From Athalassotoga saccharophila (GTDB taxonomy: Bacteria; Thermotogota; Thermotogae; Mesoaciditogales; Mesoaciditogaceae), in NCBI RefSeq assembly GCF_009936215.1, contig NZ_AP019551.1, positions 124,001 through 188,000 of the forward strand: a stretch of 64,000 bases of DNA, given 5' to 3'. A program made the translations under genes and the position numbers. The notes below the pieces were generated by a model. That model was given only the letters and a program-made list of their open reading frames with translations, was not told where the DNA came from and searched no databases. Within the stretch, counting starts at the first letter, position 1, and every line of letters begins with the position of its first letter. Shown here one piece after another: positions 56,528 to 64,000 of this stretch.

Positions 56528-56809
56528 TCACTTTTGAGCAGTTTGAACTTGAGCCTGAAAAGATCTCACTTTCTTGACAAGTCTTGACTTTCTTCTTGCG
56601 GCCTGTTTTTTGTGAATGGCTCCAACCTTTGCCGCCTTATCGATCTTCGAAAAGGCCTCACTCAAACTTTGAGAGACGTCCTCTCCTTTTTGCGCAAGTA
56701 AAAGAACCTTTTTGACAGCCGTTCTGAACTGTGATTTTCTTATCTGATTTTGCAGATGCCTTTTTTCAGACTTTTTTATGTTCTTTATGGCCGACTTTAT
56801 ATTTGCCAT
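56528..56809 (-). CDS. rpsT: 30S ribosomal protein S20
   Basis: S20 is a helical protein bound to 16S rRNA. The 93-residue, very basic product has the family opening 'ANIKSAIKNIKKSEKRHLQN' and 'GAIHKKQAARRKSRLVKKV' near the end. The ATG has AAGGAGG ahead. It is a single-gene transcript with its own promoter and terminator. Confidence 0.96.
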   Translation of the reverse strand: MANIKSAIKNIKKSEKRHLQNQIRKSQFRTAVKKVLLLAQKGEDVSQSLSEAFSKIDKAAKVGAIHKKQAARRKSRLVKKVRSFQAQVQTAQK

Positions 56810-56831
56810 TTAAACCTCCTTACAAAAAATT

Positions 56832-56892
56832 ACAGAATCAACCTTCATTCTGTCCGCTTTCCGAGTATATCATATATCATTTAAAAATTCAA
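56832..56892 (-). promoter_or_regulatory. rpsT promoter and leader hairpin
   Basis: -35 TTGAAT (56892-56887), 17-base spacer, -10 TATACT (56869-56864). In the leader ACAGAAT-loop-ATTCTGT (56853-56832) forms a seven-pair hairpin 20 bases before the start codon. It might take part in ribosomal-protein feedback, but that is not shown. Confidence 0.55.
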
Positions 56893-56949
56893 TATAGTGT
56901 TTTTAAGGACATAAAAACAAAATGACCATGCAAGAGGAAAAGCAGAGAA

Positions 56950-56974
56950 ATAAAACCCCGCCATACGGCGGGGT
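56950..56974 (-). terminator. Terminator after 5'-nucleotidase gene
   Basis: On the minus strand ACCCCGCC-GTAT-GGCGGGGT followed by TTTATTTC, just behind the stop codon. A typical GC-rich intrinsic terminator. Confidence 0.9.
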
Positions 56975-56977
56975 AGT

Positions 56978-58549
56978 TCATTTAACTTCTGTCCAGCGTG
57001 GCGTAAATGGATAAGACTCTATCGGGCTTATGTGCTCGATATACTCTTTCACGACATCTGCAAGCACATACCCCGTGTTGTACTGCTGGGCATTTTTAAG
57101 CATCGAATAGTTATCTCCACCATTTGCCATGTAATCATTCGTTGCAACCGTGTAAATCGCATCTGGATCTATGGGTTTGCCATCAAGCAATATGTTCTCG
57201 ACTCCATTTGGTGTTACGGTGTAGGTTAATCCCCATTCGTTCAATCTCGCACCGGTGTCCTCCGGATGGTAAACACCTCCCCATTGAATCGCCTTTAGCA
57301 GATCGGAGCCCTTTATTTTCAAAATCACAACTGTGTTTCCAAAAGGAAGTACCGTCAAAACGGTTTTATATGTTATCGTTCCGGCCGGAATCGGAGCGCG
57401 AATTCCTCCACCATTCATCAAAACGGCCTGAACTCCCATGTCTTTGAACTTCCATGCAACGGCGTCAGTTATGAGATGTCCGATAAGTGTATCGGCCTTT
57501 CGCGTGCTGTCCTTTTCATTTGCAAAGTTCACCTTCGAGTATCCAATGGGTTCATTTAATTTTCCAGATCCGACTATTTGATAAGCGGTAAGGAGATCCT
57601 GAATGGCTTCATTTGGCTTTATATCTTTGGAGACAGTTATGAGTTTGTAAGTATAGGTTGCAACATGTCCATTTTCAACTATGAGATCGAGACGCGCTAT
57701 GTATTTTGAGTAAGATCCTGCCTGAACTATTAAAGTGCCGTTAACGTTGAAAGGAGATGTTACAGCGGTATGGCTATGGCCGTCAAAGATCGCCGCTATC
57801 CCGCTAACACTTTGAGCAAGAGAGACGCTTCCGCCGTAAGGGTTATTTGGAGGATCCAATTTTTCGGCAGTTTCAACTGCACCGGGAGTTCCGGCAACGG
57901 TCTGTTCACTGTATCCGAAAATCCCGAGATGCGTAAGGGCGATGACTATTCCATCCGGTCCTACCATTTTTTGAAGCATCGGAACATATTTTTGTGCGAC
58001 CTCATCGGGGGAGAGGAAGTCATATCCCTTTACATATTCGGGATTTCCAATATACTCTGTCGTCTTAGTAGTTAATCCAAGAATGGCAACCTTCAAATCC
58101 GGAAAATTTTCGATAAGATACGGCTGACCAACTGTCTTATCGGTACCTTTGTAAACTATATTCGCAGACAAAAATGGAAAATCTGCCCATGCCATCTGTC
58201 TTGAGAGTACCGACCAGGGGTGATCGAATTCATGGTTCCCTATTGTCATGGCGTTAAGGCCCATCATATCGAGAGCGAGTATATCTGGCCTTGCGTAGAG
58301 CATATCCGATTCGGGAACTCCTGTGTTAACGTCACCTGCATGAAGGAAAAGGAAGTCCCATCCATTGGCTTGAGCCTCGGATCTCACTTGGTTGACGATC
58401 GTCGCTATGGCCGCAAATCCCCCGTAATTGCCGTAAGGCCACGCGTGTCCGTGAGTATCGTTAATCTCAAGGACGACAAGATGAGCAGAAAAACCTATGA
58501 TGGCAATCAGAAGTGTAAAAGCCATCAAGGCCACAAAACTTCTTTTCAT
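56978..58549 (-). CDS. Secreted 5'-nucleotidase/2',3'-cyclic phosphodiesterase (UshA family)
   Basis: The 523-residue protein has a signal peptide (about 1-21) and then the metallophosphatase domain: 'LEINDTHGHAW', 'FLHAGDVNTG', 'TIGNHEFDHP', 'TKTTEYIGN', 'IFDGHSHTA'. The C-terminal 5'-nucleotidase domain (about 320-520) has 'NGGGIRAPIPAG' and 'TNDYMANGGDNYSM', which form the substrate pocket. It would dephosphorylate nucleotides in the periplasm for nucleoside or phosphate uptake. No lipobox. AAGGAGG lies nine bases before the ATG. Confidence 0.94.
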   Translation of the reverse strand: MKRSFVALMAFTLLIAIIGFSAHLVVLEINDTHGHAWPYGNYGGFAAIATIVNQVRSEAQANGWDFLFLHAGDVNTGVPESDMLYARPDILALDMMGLNAMTIGNHEFDHPWSVLSRQMAWADFPFLSANIVYKGTDKTVGQPYLIENFPDLKVAILGLTTKTTEYIGNPEYVKGYDFLSPDEVAQKYVPMLQKMVGPDGIVIALTHLGIFGYSEQTVAGTPGAVETAEKLDPPNNPYGGSVSLAQSVSGIAAIFDGHSHTAVTSPFNVNGTLIVQAGSYSKYIARLDLIVENGHVATYTYKLITVSKDIKPNEAIQDLLTAYQIVGSGKLNEPIGYSKVNFANEKDSTRKADTLIGHLITDAVAWKFKDMGVQAVLMNGGGIRAPIPAGTITYKTVLTVLPFGNTVVILKIKGSDLLKAIQWGGVYHPEDTGARLNEWGLTYTVTPNGVENILLDGKPIDPDAIYTVATNDYMANGGDNYSMLKNAQQYNTGYVLADVVKEYIEHISPIESYPFTPRWTEVK

Positions 58550-58690
58550 AATCCCCGACCTCCTTAATTTTCTTTAAAATATCTTACCACAAAATTTTAA
58601 ATAATGTGAATGAAGAGGTAGGGCGTATCGTGTGGCGTGATCCGATAGTGTATACTTGTATTAAATTCAACTGCGTAAAGGAGGTTTAAA

Positions 58691-59098
58691 ATGAATTTCG
58701 AGAAAATCGAAATAGGGCAAAACTTCGAAAGCGATATGATTATAACCGATGAGATGGTAAAAGAATTTGCAAGAATAACCGGAGACAACAATCCTTTGCA
58801 TTTAGATGAAGAATTCGCCAAAAAAACTCAATTCGGAAGAAGAATAGCCCATGGAATGCTCATCGCATCTTTGATATCGAAGGTTTTAGGCAGAGACTTC
58901 CCCGGTCCCGGAACTGTTTATGTCTCTCAGTTTATCCAGTTTAGAAAACCGGTCTACATAGGGGAAACCGTTAAAATAAAAATAGAAGTAAAGGACAAAA
59001 AAATTGAAAAGAAGCGTTTGATTTTAAATACAACGGTTATGGTTAAAGACAGGATCGTTATAACAGGTGAAGCAGAAGTTTACCTTCCAGATCAATGA
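58691..59098 (+). CDS. MaoC-like hot-dog hydratase ((R)-enoyl-CoA hydratase type)
   Basis: The 135-residue hot-dog protein carries the hydratase 2 motif with the catalytic Asp and His in 'ITGDNNPLHLD' and 'RRIAHGMLIASLISKVLG'. Single-domain proteins of this kind (PhaJ, FabZ-like MaoC) hydrate trans-2-enoyl thioesters. Its pathway here is unknown; neighbours give no hint. GGAGG precedes the ATG, and a TATACT at 58651-58656 may be its -10 without a clear -35. Confidence 0.85.
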   Translation: MNFEKIEIGQNFESDMIITDEMVKEFARITGDNNPLHLDEEFAKKTQFGRRIAHGMLIASLISKVLGRDFPGPGTVYVSQFIQFRKPVYIGETVKIKIEVKDKKIEKKRLILNTTVMVKDRIVITGEAEVYLPDQ

Positions 59099-59167
59099 TT
59101 CAGAATTTAAAGTTTGTTCGGTATATAGTATAATAAACATAAAGAAATATTTGAAAGGGGCTTTAAG

Positions 59168-60154
59168 ATGAGAATACTCAGCGGCATGAGACCGACCGGA
59201 CATCTACATATAGGAAATCTTCTCGGAGCACTTGATAACTGGGTTAGGCTTCAAAATGAAGGAAATGAGACGTATTTTTTCGTCGCAGATTGGCACATGC
59301 TCACGACAGGTTACAAAGATACTTCAACGCTTTCTCAAATGACTAAAGTTTTAGTCATAGAATATCTGTCTGCGGGAATAGATCCGCAAAAGAGTGTCAT
59401 CTTCGTTCAGTCAGCGATCAAAGGCCATGCGGAATTATTTTTGATCCTTTCGATGATAACGCCGCTCGGAAGACTCGAAAGGATCCCAACGTACAAAGAA
59501 CAATTAAGAGAATTGTCTGATAGGGAAATAACAACCTTCGGATTTTTAGGATATCCTGTTCTTATGGCCTCTGATATACTCATATACGATGCTGACGGAG
59601 TACCTGTTGGAGAGGATCAGACTTACCACCTCGAATTCACGCGTGAGATCGCAGAGAAGTTCAACTCTCTTTACGGAGAAACTCTTAAAATTCCGAAAGC
59701 CCTTTTTTCACAGGTACCAAAATTGTTAGGGACAGACGGAAGAAAGATGTCTAAAAGTTATGGAAATGTCATAAACATCGATTCCAACTTAAAGGAATTG
59801 AAGGATAAAATAATGCCAATGCCAACAGATCCTGCAAGAATTCATAGGTACGATCCTGGCACACCGGAAAAGTGTAACGTATGGCATTACCATCTTGCCT
59901 TTAACACGCCGAAAGAAAAATTGGATTATATTCACGAAGGATGTACAAAGGCTACAATAGGATGCATTGAATGCAAGAAGATTTTAATAGAAAGCATGGC
60001 AAATAAACTCGGCCCCATATGGGAAAAGATCGCCTATTACAAAGCACATGAGAATGAAGTCGAAGACATAATAAATGATGGAAATGAAAAGGCCAGAAAA
60101 AGTGCGGAAGAAACGATGAAAAAGGTCAGAAAGGCCCTAAATCTTTCTTTTTGA
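59168..60154 (+). CDS. trpS: Tryptophanyl-tRNA synthetase with Fe-S cluster motif
   Basis: TrpS charges tRNA-Trp. The 328-residue class I synthetase has HIGH-type 'TGHLHIGNLLGAL' and KMSKS 'GRKMSKSYGN'. The C-terminal domain contains Cys236, Cys259, Cys266 and Cys269, that is C-x22-C-x6-C-x2-C, the [4Fe-4S] motif described in the T. maritima enzyme near the anticodon-binding part. AAAGGGG lies ahead of the ATG. scpA follows eight bases later. Confidence 0.96.
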   Translation: MRILSGMRPTGHLHIGNLLGALDNWVRLQNEGNETYFFVADWHMLTTGYKDTSTLSQMTKVLVIEYLSAGIDPQKSVIFVQSAIKGHAELFLILSMITPLGRLERIPTYKEQLRELSDREITTFGFLGYPVLMASDILIYDADGVPVGEDQTYHLEFTREIAEKFNSLYGETLKIPKALFSQVPKLLGTDGRKMSKSYGNVINIDSNLKELKDKIMPMPTDPARIHRYDPGTPEKCNVWHYHLAFNTPKEKLDYIHEGCTKATIGCIECKKILIESMANKLGPIWEKIAYYKAHENEVEDIINDGNEKARKSAEETMKKVRKALNLSF

Positions 60155-60162
60155 GGTGATAG

Positions 60163-60837
60163 ATGGAGGTAAAGACGGGTCAATTTGAGGGTTCTCTCGA
60201 TCTTTTACTCTTTCTTGTGAAAAAGCATAAGATGAATCCTCTCGATCTTAAAATATCCGAAATAACCGATGAATTTGTCTCCTATGTCAAAGAAATGGAT
60301 AAGGTTGACATAGAGAGTGCCTCGGACTTTATACTGATGGCCTCAACGCTTATGGAGATAAAATCGAGAATGCTTTTGAATCCTTCAAAGGAAGTTGTCG
60401 AAAAGCAATCGGAGATCGCAAAGCAACTTTACGAATATTCGCTGGTAAAGAACGCGATGGAAAAAATAGAAAGGCTTTACAATTTACACTCGATGGAATA
60501 CGATATTTCTATAATTCCTGAATTCGTAAAAGAAGTTCCAGAGACTTTGCCAGATGAATTCATCAAGATCATCAACAGCGTAAAAAACGAGATTAATCTC
60601 AGGAAAAGAGTCTACAGGATAACGCGCGATCTTTATTCTTTCTCGAAGAAAATGGAAGCAATCAAAGCGCTTATCTCAAAACGCAGGAAGATGAAATTAG
60701 GCGAAATAATCGAGATGTCCAAAGACAGACTCGAGGCCGTCGTTACTTTTGTAACGATTCTCGAACTTTTAAGACTGAAATTCATAATCATAGATTCGGA
60801 ATCATCGGTGATGATAAATGAAGAATACGATGGCTGA
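60163..60837 (+). CDS. scpA: Chromosome segregation and condensation protein ScpA
   Basis: ScpA is the kleisin of the SMC-ScpAB condensin. The 224-residue protein has the kleisin N-domain ('FEGSLDLLLFLVKKHKMNPL', 'DFILMASTLMEIKSRMLL') and the C-terminal winged helix ('AVVTFVTILELLRLKFI'). It overlaps scpB by 20 bases and follows trpS in the same transcript. Confidence 0.94.
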   Translation: MEVKTGQFEGSLDLLLFLVKKHKMNPLDLKISEITDEFVSYVKEMDKVDIESASDFILMASTLMEIKSRMLLNPSKEVVEKQSEIAKQLYEYSLVKNAMEKIERLYNLHSMEYDISIIPEFVKEVPETLPDEFIKIINSVKNEINLRKRVYRITRDLYSFSKKMEAIKALISKRRKMKLGEIIEMSKDRLEAVVTFVTILELLRLKFIIIDSESSVMINEEYDG

Positions 60838-61366
60838 AATAGAAGCACTGATCATGAGCGGACGTGGACTTACAGTTCAGGAATTGATCAAGTTAACGGG
60901 GAAAACGAGAAATGAAGTGCTCGAAAGCATTGACAAAATAGAAGAAGAATACTCGAAAGAAATCCATGGCGTTGAATTGAAAAATGTGGCCGGAAGATAT
61001 TCTTTTTTTACCAAGGCCGATTATGCCGAGAGTATTTCAAAGATAAAAAAGAGATCTGTAAGCGAATTGACTAATTCTCAAATGCAGGTGCTTGCGATAA
61101 TAGCGTACAATCAACCTTTAACTTTGAAGGAGATAGAAAGGTTTCGTGGAAGTAGTTGTGCAAACCAGACAAAAGAATTGATCTCGCTTGGACTTGTGAG
61201 AAGGGTACGTGACAGATCAAAAAAAGGCAACCCATTCATGTATGTTACGACGGAAAATTTTTTGAAGATTCTTGGGATATCGGATATATCGAAGTTAAAG
61301 GAGGGCTTGATTGAGGATACAAAAGTATCTCAGGATGTGCGGAATAACCTCGAGGAGGAAGGCTGA
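60818..61366 (+). CDS. scpB: Chromosome segregation and condensation protein ScpB
   Basis: ScpB dimers bind ScpA in the SMC complex. The 182-residue protein has two winged-helix domains ('EALIMSGRGLTVQELIKLTG', then 'NSQMQVLAIIAYNQPLTLKE' and 'SLGLVRRVRDRSKKGNPFMY'). The start may be ATG 60818 or ATG 60830. Its C-terminal tail overlaps the next gene by 56 bases, an unusually long overlap. Confidence 0.93.
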   Translation: MKNTMAEIEALIMSGRGLTVQELIKLTGKTRNEVLESIDKIEEEYSKEIHGVELKNVAGRYSFFTKADYAESISKIKKRSVSELTNSQMQVLAIIAYNQPLTLKEIERFRGSSCANQTKELISLGLVRRVRDRSKKGNPFMYVTTENFLKILGISDISKLKEGLIEDTKVSQDVRNNLEEEG

Positions 61367-62018
61367 AGAACTTGTGATAAATGGGAAAGTGAGCGTAAAC
61401 GGTAACACTATACACGACTTTGTTTCTGTAAATGAAACGGATGACGTAAGGGTAGAAGGAAAAAGTGTCAAGATAAGAGAAAAAGTCTATTACATTTTTA
61501 ACAAACCTGCCGGATACTTAACGACAAAAAATGATCCGCAGGGAAGAAAGACGATCTTTGACATATTGAAAATTGAGCCGGACATCTTCCCGGTCGGAAG
61601 ATTGGACGCGGACACCGAAGGACTTTTGATTTTGACGAATGACGGGGATATGGCCCAAAAGTTATTACATCCACGCTTTGAAGTGCCGAGAAATTACGAA
61701 TTGATCGTGGAATCAAAGGTTGAAGACGAAGAATTAAAAAAACTCGAAGAAGGCATAACGCTTCCTTACGGATACAAGGCAAGAATGAAGGCAAAGATCT
61801 TAAGATACGATGGATCGAAGACTTACCTAAGAGTTTCAATAAGCGAAGGTAGGAAGCGTGAAATAAGGAGAACTTTTAAATTCATTGGTCATCCTGTTAT
61901 TTATTTGAAGAGAGTTTCATTTGGTCCTTTCAATATCGGAGATCTTCCCCGTGGAAGTTTTAGAAAATTGACCGAAAAAGAGTTAAGAGAATTGAGAGAG
62001 TATGTAAATAGAAAATGA
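61311..62018 (+). CDS. rluB: Pseudouridine synthase RluB/RsuA family
   Basis: The 235-residue enzyme isomerises uridine in rRNA (23S or 16S). An S4 domain (about 1-60; 'RIQKYLRMCGITSRRKAEEL') precedes the catalytic domain with the Asp in 'PVGRLDADTEGLLILTNDG'; 'ISEGRKREIRRTFKFIGHPV' is also conserved. TTG 61311 has AAGGAGG ahead, inside scpB. The scpA-scpB-rluB order is common in bacteria. Confidence 0.93.
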   Translation: MRIQKYLRMCGITSRRKAEELVINGKVSVNGNTIHDFVSVNETDDVRVEGKSVKIREKVYYIFNKPAGYLTTKNDPQGRKTIFDILKIEPDIFPVGRLDADTEGLLILTNDGDMAQKLLHPRFEVPRNYELIVESKVEDEELKKLEEGITLPYGYKARMKAKILRYDGSKTYLRVSISEGRKREIRRTFKFIGHPVIYLKRVSFGPFNIGDLPRGSFRKLTEKELRELREYVNRK

Positions 62019-62037
62019 GACCCAACCGGGTCTCATT
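62014..62037 (+). terminator. Hairpin after rluB
   Basis: AATGAGACCC-AACC-GGGTCTCATT, a ten-pair perfect stem that includes the rluB stop region. No T-run follows on the plus strand. The remaining 130 bases to the next gene hold a G-rich stretch (62051-62065) and no gene I can see. Confidence 0.6.
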
Positions 62038-62170
62038 ACAAAAACTGTTGAGGGGGGATAGGGGGTATCCACTGTCAGATACATCATACCACAGTCATTG
62101 TTTCTTTTAGGTTATTTAACGAACAAAATGTTGTAAAAAAATATAGTTTCTTGGAAAGGAGAGTTATCCT

Positions 62171-64000
62171 ATGAAAAAAAGATTTTTAGTTTTTTTAATC
62201 CTTTTAAGCGCGCTTTGCATTTCGGTAGCCTTTTCGATGACGGTCGATCAAAATGGCATCAATATGCTTATTGGCGCTCAAAACAGTATTCAACTGTACA
62301 AAGAATACGGAGACGTGAGTGGCCTAAATCAAGCCATTGCGCAGATAAATTTGTTCCTTTCGCAGTATACACAGCCGGCCCAATACATAGGTCAGGCGTA
62401 CGAAACTCTCGGAGATGCTTATTTTCTTTTGAACAATTATTCTCAAGCCGTGAATGCCTACGGTATGGCGATAAAGTATCTAACGATCGGATCGCCGGAT
62501 TATAACTACTCCGTCTATTCTTTAGCCTACTCTTACATGGACAGTGGAGATTACTCAAATGCGCTCAAATATTTTTCGATGCTTTACAATACATCTTATT
62601 CAGATGAGGCAAAGGTGCTCACTGGAGGAATATATTTCAATCTCGGTCAGTACGATCAGGCTACATCTGTTCTAAACACAGTCCAGACAAACAAATGGAA
62701 GGCATGGGCTTATTATTACATGGGAAGGATATATTTCAACATCGGAAATTATTCAAAGGCGATAACTTTGCTTGGAAGTGTACCGCAATATTCGCAGGAT
62801 TTAAATGTCATCGAACCTTCGATATATTACCAATCTTATGCCTACCTGAATAGTGGAGACATTCAAAATGCTATAAAGGTGGCCCAAAATGCCATCAACA
62901 CATATCCTCCCACAACATGGACATTTGATCTTTACATGATACTCGGCCAGTCCTATTACGAAAATGGACAGTACAAAGAGGCGATAAAGAGTTTTGAAAG
63001 TGCCCAAAATCTTAACACATCATCGATGTACGAGGCGATAAGTGCAAAAGCGTGGGCCGAATATAAACTCGGTGATTATTCGGACGCGATATCTGACTGG
63101 GAAAATGTACTTAACAACGCTAAAAATATACAACTCGCCTTTAACGCCGGAATAAATGCCGGAAGTACATTAAGAGAGAATAAAGATTTTACCAATGCAA
63201 TAAAACTTTACGATCAAATGGAGTCAAAGTTTCCATCTTACACAGACAATATAAACCTTGAAAAGGGAAAGACTTATTTAGAGAGTGGAGATTACCAAAA
63301 AGCAACATCCATATTCACAACTCTATCGAAATTGTCCGGTGCCATAAGAGACTCTGCAATATATTGGCTTGCTTACACCTACAGCCTTCAGAACAACTAC
63401 ACGCTTGCGATATCCACCCTTTCGAATTTAATTCAGAGTGCCCAGAGTTCTGACACAAGGGCAAAGTCTTACATGCTTGAAGGAGATATCTATGCAAAGG
63501 CTCTTCAGTACGATAATGCCATAACAGCGTACAAAAATGCAATGAACTTCGGAAGTCAAACTACCAAATTGACTGCCGGATACAATCTTGGCCTTATGTA
63601 TTACAACAACGAAGATTACAACAATGCCATAAAGCAATTCACATACGTTATAAACAACAGAACTGTGGATCCAAATCTTGCCCTCAACGCCGCTTATTAC
63701 CTGAGTCAGTGCTATGTGAACACAAAGGATTACAATTCCGCAATAGCAACGTATGATTGGATAACAAAATACGACTTTCAGAATCTCTACAGATCATCTA
63801 TATACGTCCTTAAAGCGATCGCGATGGGAAAACTCGGTCTTTACTCTCAGATACCTTCCTATGTGGACTCAGTCTTAAACAACTATCCAAACATCTCAAC
63901 AAAAGACGATCTGCTTTATTACAAAGCAAACGCTTACATGAAGACGAACAACTTTTCACAGGCCTTTGAAATAGCAAAATCGCTTTCGAGCCAAAACATG
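62171..64000 (+). CDS. Exported TPR-repeat protein, C-terminus outside window
   Basis: The frame runs from ATG 62171 (AAGGAG ahead) to the window end without a stop (610 codons). A signal peptide (about 1-22, 'FLILLSALCISVAFS') is followed by many tetratricopeptide repeats with the usual A-Y-Y-x-G-x-x-Y-x-x-x-x-Y-x-x-A-I pattern, for example 'GDYSNALKYFSMLY', 'GNYSKAITLLG' and 'GQYKEAIKSFESA'. Asn and Tyr are frequent. Such proteins act as protein-binding scaffolds in the periplasm or under the toga. The true function is unknown and may depend on the missing part. Confidence 0.85.
   Translation, partial: MKKRFLVFLILLSALCISVAFSMTVDQNGINMLIGAQNSIQLYKEYGDVSGLNQAIAQINLFLSQYTQPAQYIGQAYETLGDAYFLLNNYSQAVNAYGMAIKYLTIGSPDYNYSVYSLAYSYMDSGDYSNALKYFSMLYNTSYSDEAKVLTGGIYFNLGQYDQATSVLNTVQTNKWKAWAYYYMGRIYFNIGNYSKAITLLGSVPQYSQDLNVIEPSIYYQSYAYLNSGDIQNAIKVAQNAINTYPPTTWTFDLYMILGQSYYENGQYKEAIKSFESAQNLNTSSMYEAISAKAWAEYKLGDYSDAISDWENVLNNAKNIQLAFNAGINAGSTLRENKDFTNAIKLYDQMESKFPSYTDNINLEKGKTYLESGDYQKATSIFTTLSKLSGAIRDSAIYWLAYTYSLQNNYTLAISTLSNLIQSAQSSDTRAKSYMLEGDIYAKALQYDNAITAYKNAMNFGSQTTKLTAGYNLGLMYYNNEDYNNAIKQFTYVINNRTVDPNLALNAAYYLSQCYVNTKDYNSAIATYDWITKYDFQNLYRSSIYVLKAIAMGKLGLYSQIPSYVDSVLNNYPNISTKDDLLYYKANAYMKTNNFSQAFEIAKSLSSQNM

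Noticed and set aside
56731-56925. Plus-strand frame opposite the rpsT promoter
   Set aside because: It runs antisense to the rpsT start, its promoter and leader hairpin, has no ribosome site and no protein-like composition.
62051-62070. G-rich stretch (GAGGGGGGATAGGGGG) as a G-quadruplex or regulatory RNA
   Set aside because: Only two long G-runs are present, and the small GGATA/TATCC hairpin has five pairs with no promoter-terminator pair around it.

Overview
The window looks like a chromosomal segment of a heterotrophic anaerobe of the phylum Thermotogota. The clues are a flagellar export operon running fliQ-fliR-flhB-flhA-flhF-flhG-pilZ-cheC-cheD-(small membrane protein)-fliA, a speD/speE pair next to an XRE-cupin regulator, a tryptophanyl-tRNA synthetase with the four-cysteine Fe-S motif known from Thermotoga, a xylan/uronate catabolic island, and an anaerobic oxygen-defence operon. 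The membrane pyrophosphatase carries the K+-independent signature, unlike the Na+ pump of Thermotoga maritima, so a deep or divergent lineage (for example Mesoaciditogales-like) is possible; this placement is inference.

Layout. 1-5.2 kb (minus strand): a membrane-anchored lipase-fold protein lacking its nucleophile (cut by the window edge), a polyprenyl synthase, a DUF151 nuclease, a PlsC acyltransferase, then the polyamine operon (XRE-cupin regulator, speD, speE). 5.2-6.4 kb: a 325-base gap with promoters, operator-like repeats and a candidate small RNA, then a membrane-anchored Mrr-like nuclease with a four-helix membrane partner. 6.4-20.6 kb (plus): the flagellar/chemotaxis operon continuing into mfd and a large parvulin-type foldase. 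20.6-23.9 kb: pyrG and a HAD phosphatase (minus), then murB (plus).

24.1-48.0 kb (plus): a glucuronoxylan island. It opens with 2-keto-3-deoxygluconate metabolism (aldolase, kinase, mannonate dehydratase, SDR fructuronate reductase). A secreted GH10 xylanase with carbohydrate-binding modules follows. Then come three paralogous substrate-binding proteins interleaved with a CE4-type deacetylase, an Axe2-like acetylxylan esterase, a GH67 alpha-glucuronidase, a GH31 alpha-xylosidase and a GH3 beta-glycosidase, and finally xylose isomerase, a ROK repressor and xylulokinase. Extracellular xylan would be cut, oligomers captured by the binding proteins, and the decorations and chain removed inside the cell, giving xylulose 5-phosphate and KDPG. 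No ABC permease and no uronate isomerase lie in the window. Two promoters in the island carry the same palindrome over their -10 boxes, and each binding-protein gene is followed by a strong hairpin.

48.0-64.0 kb: a K+-independent membrane pyrophosphatase; a Fur/PerR-type regulator with flavodiiron protein, ferritin and superoxide reductase; a TIGR02757 protein and a DUF554 protein; on the minus strand an ECF sigma factor, its anti-sigma factor and an RseB-like exported protein, then rpsT and a secreted 5'-nucleotidase; finally on the plus strand a MaoC hydratase, trpS, scpA, scpB, a pseudouridine synthase and a large exported TPR protein that runs off the window. I found no tRNA, rRNA, CRISPR array or insertion sequence.
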